NCBI GenBank assembly: GCA_034933305.1
Contig: JAYFNU010000026.1
Location: forward strand, 24,386 to 88,385
DNA: 64,000 bases
Source of the DNA: JAYFNU01 sp034933305
GTDB lineage: Bacteria; Bacillota; Clostridia; Oscillospirales; Ruminococcaceae
Direction: 5' to 3'
A program made the translations under genes and the position numbers. Below the pieces are notes generated by a model, which had not been told where the DNA came from, did no database searches, and saw only the letters and a list, made by a program, of their open reading frames with translations. The stretch's first letter is position 1. Each line of letters starts with the position of its first letter. Positions 16,501 through 25,534 of this stretch are shown in pieces.

Positions 16501-18423
16501 ATGCCGATCCGTGTTCTTGAAAAAAGCGTCTGCGAGCAGATCGCCGCGGGGGAAGTCGTCGAACGGCCCGCCTCGGTGGTCAAGGAGCTCGCGGAGAACG
16601 CCATCGACGCCGGCGCCACGTCGGTCGAGATCGAGCTGCGCCGCAGCGGCCTCGAGCTCATCCGCGTGAGCGACAACGGCTGCGGCATCGCGCGCGGCGA
16701 AGTCCGAACGGCTTTCCTTCGCCATGCGACGAGCAAGATCAGCACGGCGGCCGATCTCGAGGCCATCGCCACGCTCGGCTTCCGCGGCGAGGCCCTCGCG
16801 GCCATCTGCGCTGTCGCGCGCGTGCGGCTGGTGACAAAGCGCCGGGACGACGAGCTCGCGACGGCGTACGGCATCGAGGGCGGCGAGGAGACGGAGCTCA
16901 CCGAGACGGGCGCGCCGGACGGCACGACCCTCTATGTCCGCGACCTCTTTTACAATACGCCCGCGCGCATGAAGTTTTTGAAAAAAGACGTACACGAGGG
17001 GAACGCCGTGCAGGACGTCGTCGAGCAGCAGGCGCTCGCGCACCCGGAGGTCGCCTTCCGGCTGCTGCGCGACGGCCGCACCGCTTTTTCGAGCCCCGGC
17101 ACGGGGGATCTGCGGGCCGCGGTCTACAGCGTTTTCCCGCGCGAGGCGGCGGACAACCTCGTCGAGCTGATCTACGACACCGACAGCGCCGCCGTCCGGG
17201 GCTTCGTCACGCGGCCCGGCTACGCGCGGGCATCGCGCGGGTATCAGTTCGTATTTGTCAACGGGCGGTTCGTCAAGTCGCGCGGCATCTGCGCGGCGGC
17301 GGAGGAAGCCTGCCGCGGTCTTGTGATGGCGGGGAAATATCCCTGCTTCGCGCTCGAGCTGACGGTGCCCTACGGCGATGTCGACATCAATGTGCATCCC
17401 GCCAAGACGGAGGTCCGCTTCCGCAGCGAACGCGCCGTCACGTCGGCCGTCTATGCGGCCGTCAAATCGGCGGTCACGGGCGCGGCGGTGCAGGGAACGG
17501 CGCAGCGCGCGCAGGAGCCTCTGCTGACGCCGGACAAGACGCCCGTGCGCGCCGCCGTTTTGCCGCGGGAGGGCAATTCGACGTCCTTCGCGGCGCCGAC
17601 GGCGGATACTGGAAGGGCCGGGCGGAAAAGCGAGAGCTTTCTCGATTTCTGGCCGCAGACGGATGAAATGCAGCCGCTGCCGGGCAGCCGCGGCGCCGTT
17701 CTCGCGCAGCCCGGCGCGATGTCTGCGAAAATGCCCGAGGCCCCGCCGGCCGACGGCGAAGAAACGGCGGCGTCCGGCGCGTTTTACAGACAGACGGGCG
17801 GCGTCCCGCAGCCGGAGCCGTTCATCCCGCAGCAGACCGCCCTCGAGGAGAAGCAGACGCCCATCACGGTGCTCGGCGAGCTGTTCGACACCTATATCGT
17901 CGCGCAGTACGGCGACAAAGCGCTGTTCGTCGACAAACACGCGGCGCACGAACGGCTGCTCTTCGAACAGATCAAGGGCGAAGACATCGAGAAGCTCCGG
18001 CAGGTGCTGCTCGAGCCGGTCGTGATCACGCTGCCGGCGGCGGAAAAGACGGCGCTGCTCGAAAACGGCGCGCTGCTCGAGGGCCTCGGCTTCGTCGTCG
18101 AGGATTTCGGCGGCAGAGAGGTCTGCGCGCGGGAGCTGCCGACATATTTCCCCCTCGCGGCAGCGGCGGACGCGATCGAGAAGATCGCGGACAGGCTTTG
18201 CTCGCTGTCGGAGGATCTTACGACGGAGGAGCGCGAATGGCTCATCCACTCGGTCGCATGCCGCGCGGCGATCAAAGCGGGAAGCAGCACGACGCGGTAT
18301 GAGCTGCAGCAGCTGTGCGAGCAGATCATGCGCGCGGACGTGCCGAAGTTCTGCCCGCACGGACGGCCCGTGTATTTTACAATGGACAAGAAGGAGTTTG
18401 AGAAGCGCTTTGGCAGGATATAG
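16501..18423 (+). CDS. mutL: DNA mismatch repair endonuclease MutL
   Basis: A 640-residue GHKL ATPase and nicking endonuclease acting after MutS. The N-terminal ATPase has ENAIDAG, DNGCGI and GFRGEAL motifs, then a transducer domain. A Pro/Ala-rich linker (about 340-445) leads to the C-terminal endonuclease domain. That domain has DKHAAHERLLFE (about 477-488), matching the DQHA-x2-E-x4-E metal motif with Lys in place of Gln, plus ACRAAIKAG and CPHGRP zinc-site segments. This predicts a methyl-independent, nick-directed system without MutH. The start ATG abuts the mutS stop codon with no gap. Confidence 0.97.
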   Translation: MPIRVLEKSVCEQIAAGEVVERPASVVKELAENAIDAGATSVEIELRRSGLELIRVSDNGCGIARGEVRTAFLRHATSKISTAADLEAIATLGFRGEALAAICAVARVRLVTKRRDDELATAYGIEGGEETELTETGAPDGTTLYVRDLFYNTPARMKFLKKDVHEGNAVQDVVEQQALAHPEVAFRLLRDGRTAFSSPGTGDLRAAVYSVFPREAADNLVELIYDTDSAAVRGFVTRPGYARASRGYQFVFVNGRFVKSRGICAAAEEACRGLVMAGKYPCFALELTVPYGDVDINVHPAKTEVRFRSERAVTSAVYAAVKSAVTGAAVQGTAQRAQEPLLTPDKTPVRAAVLPREGNSTSFAAPTADTGRAGRKSESFLDFWPQTDEMQPLPGSRGAVLAQPGAMSAKMPEAPPADGEETAASGAFYRQTGGVPQPEPFIPQQTALEEKQTPITVLGELFDTYIVAQYGDKALFVDKHAAHERLLFEQIKGEDIEKLRQVLLEPVVITLPAAEKTALLENGALLEGLGFVVEDFGGREVCARELPTYFPLAAAADAIEKIADRLCSLSEDLTTEEREWLIHSVACRAAIKAGSSTTRYELQQLCEQIMRADVPKFCPHGRPVYFTMDKKEFEKRFGRI

Positions 18424-19363
18424 CGGCGACAAAATATCGCTGCTCGTCGTCGCGGGGCCGACCGCCTCGGGAAAGACGGCGGCGGCGATCGAAGCGGCCC
18501 GCCTGCTCGGCGGGGAGATCGTGTCCGCTGATTCTATGCAGATCTACCGCGGCCTCGATATAGGCACGGCAAAGCCGACGCCCCCGCAGCTCGCCGCCGT
18601 GCCGCATCACATGATCGACATACGGGACCCGCAGGACGCCTACAGCGCCGCGGACTACGCACGCGACGCGAACGCCGCGATCGACGGCATCCTTTCGCGC
18701 GGACACGTCCCCATCGTCTGCGGCGGCACGGGATTCTACATCGAAGCGCTCGTATCCGGCGTGGAATTCGCGGCGCAGCCCGACGGCGGCGCGCTTCGCG
18801 AACAGGTGCGCGGGGACTGGGAGCAGCGCGGCACGCAGGCGATGCTCGGCGAGCTTGCCGGCGCCGATCCCGAATATGCGCGCACGCTCCATCCGAACAA
18901 CGTCAAGCGCATCCTGCGCGCAGTGGAAAAGCTGCGGGCGACGGGCATGACGCAGGCGCAGCTCGCCGAGGCGTCGCACCGCGCGGAAAGCCGCTTCCGC
19001 TGCCATTACGCCGTGCTGTCGCCGCCGCGGGATACGCTGTATGCGCGCATCGACGCCCGCGCGGGCGAGATGCTGCGCGCGGGGCTGCTCGGCGAAGCGC
19101 GGTATGTTTACGACAACCGGGACCGCTTCGCGACGGCGCGCGACGCGATCGGCTACAAGGAATTCTTCGGGTATTTCAGCGGCGAACAGACGCTCGAAGA
19201 ATGCGCGGACGCGCTGCGGCAGGCGTCGCGGCGCTATGCGAAACGGCAGCTGACGTGGTTTCGCCGCGTCCGCGGCGCCGTGTGGTATGAGGCGGCGGAC
19301 AAAATGCCGCAGGCACTTGCGCAGGAGCTCGCGGACGGCTTTCGCCGGATCGCAGAAAGATAG
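18410..19363 (+). CDS. miaA: tRNA dimethylallyltransferase
   Basis: A 317-residue enzyme that transfers a dimethylallyl group to A37 of tRNAs reading UNN codons, providing the substrate of MiaB. Motifs: P-loop GPTASGKT (about 16-23), DSMQIYRGLDIGTAKPT, DPQDAYSAADYA, and GGTGFYIEAL. The start is not certain: TTG at 18410, overlapping mutL by 14 bases, was chosen because AAGGAG lies 13 bases upstream; an earlier TTG at 18398 sits too close to that site. It is followed by hfq, the same order as in many bacteria. Confidence 0.95.
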   Translation: MAGYSGDKISLLVVAGPTASGKTAAAIEAARLLGGEIVSADSMQIYRGLDIGTAKPTPPQLAAVPHHMIDIRDPQDAYSAADYARDANAAIDGILSRGHVPIVCGGTGFYIEALVSGVEFAAQPDGGALREQVRGDWEQRGTQAMLGELAGADPEYARTLHPNNVKRILRAVEKLRATGMTQAQLAEASHRAESRFRCHYAVLSPPRDTLYARIDARAGEMLRAGLLGEARYVYDNRDRFATARDAIGYKEFFGYFSGEQTLEECADALRQASRRYAKRQLTWFRRVRGAVWYEAADKMPQALAQELADGFRRIAER

Positions 19364-19395
19364 AAAGAAAAGAAAGAAAACAGGAGGAGCTTACC

Positions 19396-19653
19396 GTGAA
19401 GACCATCAATCTGCAGGACGTATTTCTCAACCAGGCCAGGAAGGAAAAGATCCCGGTGACGATCTATCTGACGAACGGATTCCAGTTCCGCGGCGTCGTC
19501 AAGGGATTCGACAGCTTCACCGTTGTGCTCGACAGTGAGGGACGGCAGAATCTCGTCTACAAACACGCCATATCGACCATCACCCCCTCCAAATTCATCT
19601 CGCTGCTCGACCAGGAGCTGAGTGACCAGAACAACGAACAGAATCATGACTAA
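19396..19653 (+). CDS. hfq: RNA chaperone Hfq
   Basis: An 85-residue Sm-like protein forming hexameric rings that bind U-rich and A-rich RNA. The Sm1 segment (VTIYLTNGFQFRGVV) and the Sm2 motif VYKHAIST are intact. The C-terminal tail is short, acidic and Asn/Gln-rich. It starts with GTG after AGGAGG. The 32-base spacing from miaA and the miaA-hfq order support cotranscription. Confidence 0.97.
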   Translation: MKTINLQDVFLNQARKEKIPVTIYLTNGFQFRGVVKGFDSFTVVLDSEGRQNLVYKHAISTITPSKFISLLDQELSDQNNEQNHD

Positions 19654-20863
19654 GAAGATCGTGCGGACCGCGGCGGTGCTGCTCGCGGTGCTTGTGCTCG
19701 TCTATTTTGCCTTTCAGATCTACATGATGGCATATCCGAGCTATAAGACGTCGGTCGCGACCGTTTCGGGCGTTTCGAGCGGTTACCGGACGACGGGCAT
19801 CGCCGTGCGGGACGAGACGATCATCGACGTGGAGACCGACGGCGTGCTCAATTACCTCGTCGACGACGGCGAAAAAGTCGGCAAGGACGCGCGCGTCGCC
19901 GAGGTCTACGCGACGAGCGACGCCGCGATCAGGAATCTGCGGCTGGAGCTGCTCAAAAAGGAATACACGCTGCTGAAAAACACGGCGGATTCCGGCAGAA
20001 CGGCGGGCACGAACATCGAGTCGCTGACCACCGGGCTGTACGACGGATTGTCGTCGCTGTCGGGGGACATCTCCCGCGGCGATTATGCCGCCGTCACGCA
20101 GATGCGCACACAGATCCTTGAACTTCTCAACAGCTTTTACATCACCTCCGGCAGCGCGCTGTCCCTCGACGCGCGGCTGTCCGCGCTCGACGCCGAGATC
20201 CAGTCGATCGAAGCGGAGGATATCGCGCCCGAAAGCTATATTTCGACGCCGCAGGAGGGCTATTTTGTCTCCCGCACAGACGGCTACGAGACGCTCATCA
20301 ACAAACAGAGCGTGGTGCAGATGACGCCCGCGCAGCTGTCGGAATTGCTGGCCGCGGATGCGCCGCAGCCCGCCGCCGGCTGCCGGATCATCAGCGGCTA
20401 TAAATGGTACTTCGCGTTTGTCGCGGATCCCTCCGTCGCCGGCAATTTTTCGCAGGGGGATACGATCTCGCTCGCCTTCGATTATTCTTCCGTCCGCATC
20501 CACGACGCCGTCGTCGCCGCCGTCGTGCCGGATGAAAGCGGGCGGGCGACCGTCGTGCTGCGGTGCGACGAGCTGACGTCGGCGATGGCGGTGCTGCGCG
20601 TCGAGCAGGCGACCATCACCTTCCGCGATTACACGGGCATCCGCATCGACCGCTCGGCGCTGCACATCGAAGACGGCGTCGTCGGCGTTTATGTGAAATA
20701 CGGCTCGACCGTCGAATTCCGCAAGGTCGATCCCGTTTATGAAACGCAGGACTACATCATCTCGCACGCCTACACCGGCAGCTCCGATTATGTCAGTCTG
20801 TACGACGAAATCATCACGCAGGGACGCGACCTTTATGTCGGCAAGGAGCTTGGGAACGGGTAA
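19646..20863 (+). CDS. Membrane-anchored HlyD-like protein
   Basis: A 405-residue protein with a single N-terminal transmembrane segment (about residues 7-27), a biotinyl-lipoyl-like region (GVLNYLVDDGEKVGKDARVAEVY, in parts), a helical hairpin (about 95-190) and beta-rich C-terminal domains. This is the architecture of HlyD-type adaptor proteins, here in an organism that appears to have one membrane. It probably sits on the outer face of the membrane. I know HlyD-like genes next to sepF in other Clostridia, which hints at an envelope or division role. The start ATG at 19646 overlaps the hfq end by 8 bases; GTG at 19622 is the alternative. No transporter partner is adjacent. Confidence 0.75.
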   Translation: MTKKIVRTAAVLLAVLVLVYFAFQIYMMAYPSYKTSVATVSGVSSGYRTTGIAVRDETIIDVETDGVLNYLVDDGEKVGKDARVAEVYATSDAAIRNLRLELLKKEYTLLKNTADSGRTAGTNIESLTTGLYDGLSSLSGDISRGDYAAVTQMRTQILELLNSFYITSGSALSLDARLSALDAEIQSIEAEDIAPESYISTPQEGYFVSRTDGYETLINKQSVVQMTPAQLSELLAADAPQPAAGCRIISGYKWYFAFVADPSVAGNFSQGDTISLAFDYSSVRIHDAVVAAVVPDESGRATVVLRCDELTSAMAVLRVEQATITFRDYTGIRIDRSALHIEDGVVGVYVKYGSTVEFRKVDPVYETQDYIISHAYTGSSDYVSLYDEIITQGRDLYVGKELGNG

Positions 20864-20871
20864 AGTGTCGG

Positions 20872-20900
20872 TTGACATTGATATTAAAATATTAGATAAT
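20872..20900 (+). promoter_or_regulatory. Promoter of sepF
   Basis: TTGACA (20872-20877), 17-base AT-rich spacer, GATAAT (20895-20900), in the 85-base gap before sepF. Confidence 0.88.
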
Positions 20901-20948
20901 AATAAATAAGGTTTTAAAGCGAAAAGCAAGAAAACGGAGGAACTGGTT

Positions 20949-21404
20949 ATGGGCTTCAAGGACTGGTTAAACGACGTATTTATCGGAAAAGACGACGAAG
21001 ACGACGGCTACGAACCCGACGAAGTGGGAGCGCCCGACGAAGACGACGAGCTGCCGAAAAGGACGAAAAAGGTGACCCCGTCGGATACAAAGAAGCACGA
21101 TAACAAGATCGTCAACATCAATGCGACAACGCAGCTCGAGGTCGTGCTCGTCAAGCCCGAGCGCTTCGACGACGCGAGCAGCATTGCGGATCACCTCAAC
21201 AACAAGCGCACGGTCGTGCTCAATCTTGAATCGACAAGCAAGGAGATCTCCCGCCGCCTGGTCGATTTTCTCAGCGGCGTCGCCTATGCCAACAACGGGC
21301 AGATCAAGCGCGTCGCGAACAGCACCTTCATCATCACGCCGTACAATGTCGGCGTCATGGGAGATCTGCTCGACGAACTGGAGAACAGCGGCGTTTATTT
21401 TTAA
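20949..21404 (+). CDS. sepF: Cell division protein SepF
   Basis: A 151-residue FtsZ-binding membrane anchor of the divisome. An N-terminal amphipathic helix (MGFKDWLNDVF) targets the membrane. An acidic, disordered linker (about 15-55) follows, then the conserved C-terminal domain with VVLNLE, RRLVDFLSG and the terminal YNVGVMGDL. Length matches the family. Start ATG after ACGGAGG. divIVA follows after 27 bases, forming the usual Firmicutes division cluster. Confidence 0.95.
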   Translation: MGFKDWLNDVFIGKDDEDDGYEPDEVGAPDEDDELPKRTKKVTPSDTKKHDNKIVNINATTQLEVVLVKPERFDDASSIADHLNNKRTVVLNLESTSKEISRRLVDFLSGVAYANNGQIKRVANSTFIITPYNVGVMGDLLDELENSGVYF

Positions 21405-21431
21405 ACAAGAGAAACGATACGGAGGGTAAGA

Positions 21432-22163
21432 ATGTTTACACCGAAAGAGATCCGGGATACGGTCTTTGACAAGGCCGTGCGCGGCTACAACACCGATGAC
21501 GTCGATGCGTTCCTCTCCCAGCTGGCGGATCAGATCGAAACGCTCGAGGCGGACAAGAGCGACGCCGAGAGCAAAATGATGATGCTCGCGGAAAAGCTCG
21601 AAGCCTACCGCAAGGACGAGGACACCCTGCGCTCCGCGCTCATCACGTCCGAGCGCCTCAAGGAAGCCGTGCTCACCGAAGCGCGCCAGAAATCCGAGAT
21701 CCTCGTCAATGACGCCCAGATGAAGGCCGACCAGATCACGAGCGCAGCCAACCAGCAAGTCGAGAAGGAAGAAGAAGCCTACGACACGCTGAAAAAAGAG
21801 ATCGCCGCCTTTAAGCACGACGTGCTGGGCATGTACAAGAAGCACCTCGAATTGCTCAACGACCTGCCGGAGGACGACGCGGCCGCCGAGCCCGAGGAGG
21901 AGCCGCAGCAGGCGGACGAGACGCCCGCAGCGCCGGAAGTGAAGGAGCCTGTCGTCCCGAAGGCCGCGGAGGCCGTCATCGAGGAAGACATGGAGCCGGC
22001 AGCCGCGGAAGAACCGGCCAAGGAAGCGCAGACCGATCTTTTTGCGAATTTCACGAGCGAAGCGCCCGACGACAAAGAAGACAAAGAAGATAAAAAGGAA
22101 GACGAGATGGAGACCCGTTTCGGAAAGCTCGATTTCGGCGATCATTTTACTTTCGACAAATAA
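21432..22163 (+). CDS. divIVA: DivIVA-domain cell division protein
   Basis: A 243-residue coiled-coil scaffold that recognises negatively curved membrane at the septum and poles. The N-terminal DivIVA motif (MFTPKEIRDTVFDKAVRGYN, then DVDAFLSQL) is intact. Long coiled coils span about 30-145. The C-terminal third (about 145-230) is acidic and rich in Glu, Ala and Pro, likely disordered, and longer than in Bacillus DivIVA. Start ATG after GGAGGG. Cotranscribed with sepF and probably ileS. Confidence 0.93.
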   Translation: MFTPKEIRDTVFDKAVRGYNTDDVDAFLSQLADQIETLEADKSDAESKMMMLAEKLEAYRKDEDTLRSALITSERLKEAVLTEARQKSEILVNDAQMKADQITSAANQQVEKEEEAYDTLKKEIAAFKHDVLGMYKKHLELLNDLPEDDAAAEPEEEPQQADETPAAPEVKEPVVPKAAEAVIEEDMEPAAAEEPAKEAQTDLFANFTSEAPDDKEDKEDKKEDEMETRFGKLDFGDHFTFDK

Positions 22164-22183
22164 ACGCATAGGAGTGACCCCAA

Positions 22184-24973
22184 TTGCCACAGGATTACAA
22201 CAGCACGCTGAATCTGCCGAAAACGGATTTCCAGATGCGCGCCTCGCTGCCCCAGCGCGAGCCGGACTGGCTCGCCGACTGGTATAAGAGAGACCTGTAC
22301 CACGCCATTGTCGAATACAACAAGGACAAGCCGCTGTACGTTCTGCACGACGGCCCGCCCTATGCGAACGGCAATATCCATATGGGCACGGCGATGAACA
22401 AGGTCCTCAAGGACATCATCATCCGCTACAAAAACCTCAACGGTTTTTGCGCGCCGTACATCCCCGGCTGGGATACGCACGGGCTGCCCATCGAACAGAA
22501 GGCGCTCAAAAAGCTCGGCGCGGACAAGAACACGCTGTCGAAGCTCGACATCCGCAAAAGCTGCAAGGAGTTCGCGCTGTCCTTCGTCGACATCATGACG
22601 GAGCAGTTCAAACGCCTCGGCGTGCTCGGCGACTGGGAAAATCCTTACGTCACCCTCAAACCGGAATTCGAAGCCGTACAGATCAAGATCTTCGGCGAGA
22701 TGGCCAAGAAGGGCTATATCTACAAGGGGCTCAAGAGCGTCTACTGGTGCCCCAACTGCGAAACGGCGCTCGCCGAGGCCGAGATCGAGTATGCCGACGA
22801 TCCCTGCAAGTCCATTTATGTCCGCTTCAAGGTGGATGAGGATCCGAACGGCGTGCTGAAGAAGGCGGGCGTTCCGCTGGACAGGACCTACTTCGTCATC
22901 TGGACGACGACGACATGGACGCTGCCCGCGAACGTCGCGGTGTGCGTCCATCCCGAGTACGACTACGCGGTGACCGACGTCGGCGGCATGTATTATATCG
23001 TCGCCGAGGCGCTGCAAAAGGAAGTCATGGCGGCCGCCGGCATCGCCGACTACAAGACGGTCGCGACGATCCGCGGCGATGAGCTCGAGCGCATGTGGGT
23101 TCGGCACCCCTTCCTTGACCGCCGCTCGCTCGTCATCAAGGACGAGTACGTCACGCTTGACACCGGCACGGGCATCGTACATATCGCGCCCGGCCACGGC
23201 GTCGAGGATTTCGACATCGTCGCAAAGAATTATCCCGAGCTGCCCGTGCTCGTGCCCGTCGACGGCAAGGGCGTTCTCACCGCGGAAGCGGGGCAGTTCG
23301 CGGGGCTTAAAACGAGCGACGCCAACAAGGTCATCTTCGATTATCTGCGCGGCACGGGGGACATTATCGCGTACAAGGACATCGTCCACCAGTACCCGCA
23401 CTGCTGGCGCTGCAAGGAGCCCATCCTGTTCCGCGCGACGGAGCAGTGGTTCTGCTCGGTCGAAGGGTTCCGGGATGACACGATCAAGGCGATCGACGGC
23501 GTCACCTGGACGCCCGCATGGGCGAAGGAGCGCATCACCGGAATGGTCCGCGACCGCAACGACTGGTGCATTTCGCGTCAGCGCACGTGGGGCGTGCCGA
23601 TCCCGGCGTTCTACTGTACGAAATGCGGAAAATATCACATCACGGACGAGAGCATCAACGCCGTTTCCGAGCTGTTCCGGAAGGAAGGCTCCGACGCGTG
23701 GTATACCCATGAGGCGAATGAGATCCTGCCGGCAGGCACGAAGTGCGAGGAATGCGGCGGCACCGAGTTCGTCAAGGACAACGACATCATGGACGTGTGG
23801 TTCGACTCCGGCTCATCGCATATGGCCGTGCTCGAACAGCGCGAAAACTCCAAATGGCCGTGCGACCTCTATCTCGAGGGCTCGGATCAGTACAGAGGCT
23901 GGTTCCAGAGCTCGCTGCTGACGTCGGTCGCCTGCCGCGGCGTCGCGCCCTACAAAGCGGTCCTCAGCCACGGCTGGGTCGTCGACGGGGAAGGGCGCAA
24001 GATGTCGAAATCCCTCGGCAACGGCATCGAACCGAAGGAGATCATCGACCAGTACGGCGCGGATATCCTGCGGCTGTGGGTCGCGTCGAGCGATTATCAG
24101 GCGGACGTGCGCATTTCCAAGGAGATCCTCAAGCAGCTGTCCGAGGCCTACAGGAAGCTGCGCAACACGGCGCGCTTCATCCTCGGCAATATCGGCGATT
24201 TCGACCCCGATACCGACAGCGTATCCTTCGACAAACTCGAGGAGATCGACCTGTGGGCGCTCAGCCGCCTAAACGACACGATCGCGGCCGTTCGCAAAGC
24301 GTACGACGAATATGAATTCCACGCCGTCTATCACACGCTGCACAATTTCTGCGTCGTCGACATGAGCAACTTTTACCTCGACGTCCTCAAGGACAGGCTG
24401 TACGTCGAAAAGCCCGACAGCGCTACGCGCCGCGCCGCACAGACGACGATCTACATGATCCTGACGGCGATCGCCCGCATGCTCGCGCCCATCCTCCCGT
24501 TCACGATGGAGGAGGTGTGGTCCTTCCTGCCGAAGTCGAAGTCGTTCCGCTATGAAACGATCATGATGAACGATTTCCCGCAGGCGGCCGCGATCGATTT
24601 CGACGAAGCGCGCGCGCAGAAATGGGAGAAGCTGCATGCCGTGCGCGACGACGCCAAAAAGGCGCTTGAGGAAGCGCGCAACGCCAAGCTGATCGGCGCG
24701 TCGCTGGAGGCCCTCGTCGTGCTCCACGCGAAGGACAGGGCGCTGTATGAGTTCCTCAGCGTCAACCGGGCGATCCTGCCCACGATCCTCATCACGTCCG
24801 CGGTCGATATCGTCAACGACGACGCGGGTGAGACCAGGGGAGAGCTTGTCGGCGTGGATGTCCGCAAGGCGCCCGGCGACAAATGCGAACGCTGCTGGGG
24901 ATACAGCGACACAGTCGGAAAAAATGAAAAGCACCCGACGCTGTGCGCCCGCTGCGCCGCCATCATAGGCTAA
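22184..24973 (+). CDS. ileS: Isoleucine-tRNA ligase
   Basis: A 929-residue class I aminoacyl-tRNA synthetase. The HIGH-like motif is HMGT (66-69) within GNIHMGTA; KMSKS is intact (606-610). The editing CP1 domain is present with TTTTWTLPAN. A C-terminal zinc site CERCWGY...CARC (about 902-926) marks the bacterial type. The start is TTG at 22184, spaced 8 bases from TAGGAG. Unusually for a Firmicutes synthetase there is no T-box: only 20 bases separate it from divIVA. A terminator follows. Confidence 0.98.
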   Translation: MPQDYNSTLNLPKTDFQMRASLPQREPDWLADWYKRDLYHAIVEYNKDKPLYVLHDGPPYANGNIHMGTAMNKVLKDIIIRYKNLNGFCAPYIPGWDTHGLPIEQKALKKLGADKNTLSKLDIRKSCKEFALSFVDIMTEQFKRLGVLGDWENPYVTLKPEFEAVQIKIFGEMAKKGYIYKGLKSVYWCPNCETALAEAEIEYADDPCKSIYVRFKVDEDPNGVLKKAGVPLDRTYFVIWTTTTWTLPANVAVCVHPEYDYAVTDVGGMYYIVAEALQKEVMAAAGIADYKTVATIRGDELERMWVRHPFLDRRSLVIKDEYVTLDTGTGIVHIAPGHGVEDFDIVAKNYPELPVLVPVDGKGVLTAEAGQFAGLKTSDANKVIFDYLRGTGDIIAYKDIVHQYPHCWRCKEPILFRATEQWFCSVEGFRDDTIKAIDGVTWTPAWAKERITGMVRDRNDWCISRQRTWGVPIPAFYCTKCGKYHITDESINAVSELFRKEGSDAWYTHEANEILPAGTKCEECGGTEFVKDNDIMDVWFDSGSSHMAVLEQRENSKWPCDLYLEGSDQYRGWFQSSLLTSVACRGVAPYKAVLSHGWVVDGEGRKMSKSLGNGIEPKEIIDQYGADILRLWVASSDYQADVRISKEILKQLSEAYRKLRNTARFILGNIGDFDPDTDSVSFDKLEEIDLWALSRLNDTIAAVRKAYDEYEFHAVYHTLHNFCVVDMSNFYLDVLKDRLYVEKPDSATRRAAQTTIYMILTAIARMLAPILPFTMEEVWSFLPKSKSFRYETIMMNDFPQAAAIDFDEARAQKWEKLHAVRDDAKKALEEARNAKLIGASLEALVVLHAKDRALYEFLSVNRAILPTILITSAVDIVNDDAGETRGELVGVDVRKAPGDKCERCWGYSDTVGKNEKHPTLCARCAAIIG

Positions 24974-24987
24974 AGGAAAAGCAAGCG

Positions 24988-25020
24988 TATAGCGGTGTTT
25001 TCGCAACACCGCTATATTTT
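24988..25020 (+). terminator. Rho-independent terminator after ileS
   Basis: A 12-bp stem (24988-24999 with 25005-25016, loop TTCGC) ending in TTTT. It lies before lspA, so lspA may depend on read-through or a weak promoter I cannot identify. Confidence 0.85.
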
Positions 25021-25036
25021 CAATCGAGGAGAACGT

Positions 25037-25534
25037 ATGGTATCCACGGCGATTATCATTTTGCTGCTTGTCGCGCTCGATCGCGCATCCAAGATCTTTG
25101 CGGCGGCCCTGCTCGCGGGCAAGGGCACGGTGGAGATTCTGCCCGGCGTGCTCGGCCTGTACCTTCTTGAGGGAGGGAACACGGGCGCGGCGTTCGGCAT
25201 GTTCAGGGGGAGCACGCTCATCCTCATCCTCCTCACCGCCGTCGTCCTCATCGGGATCCTGTATTGCCTTTTTTGCAGGGAGTTTTCGTCGAAGCTGATG
25301 AAAGCGGCGGCGATGCTCGTTGCGGCGGGCGGCGTGGGAAACCTTTACGACCGCATCGTCTACGGCTATGTGACGGATTTTTTCCGTTTTCTGTTCATGG
25401 AGTTCCCGATCTTTAACGTCGCCGACTGCTTCGTCACGGTCGGCGCGGCGCTCGTCGTGCTCTATGTGCTCATCGCGCCGAAGGATGAACCGCTTTTCAA
25501 AAGCCGCGCGCGGAACGACAAGACCGATGGATGA
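25037..25534 (+). CDS. lspA: Lipoprotein signal peptidase (signal peptidase II)
   Basis: A 165-residue, four-helix membrane aspartic protease that removes lipoprotein signal peptides after diacylglyceryl transfer. Conserved signatures: LDRASK near the N-terminus, NTGAAFG, GNLYDR, and the two catalytic aspartates D114 (YVTDFF) and D130 (FNVAD). The ATG at 25037 follows GAGGAG and was preferred over an upstream in-frame codon that lies within the terminator. It overlaps the next gene by 8 bases. Confidence 0.97.
   Translation: MVSTAIIILLLVALDRASKIFAAALLAGKGTVEILPGVLGLYLLEGGNTGAAFGMFRGSTLILILLTAVVLIGILYCLFCREFSSKLMKAAAMLVAAGGVGNLYDRIVYGYVTDFFRFLFMEFPIFNVADCFVTVGAALVVLYVLIAPKDEPLFKSRARNDKTDG

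Noticed and set aside
13096..18432. A minus-strand open frame of 1778 codons opposite mutS and mutL
   Set aside because: It runs antisense to well-identified genes. In GC-rich DNA with GC-biased third positions, stop codons are rare in the antisense frame. The translation is Arg/Ala-rich and matches no family I know.
22164..22183. A T-box in front of ileS
   Set aside because: Only 20 bases separate divIVA and ileS, far too short, and no T-box core motif is present.
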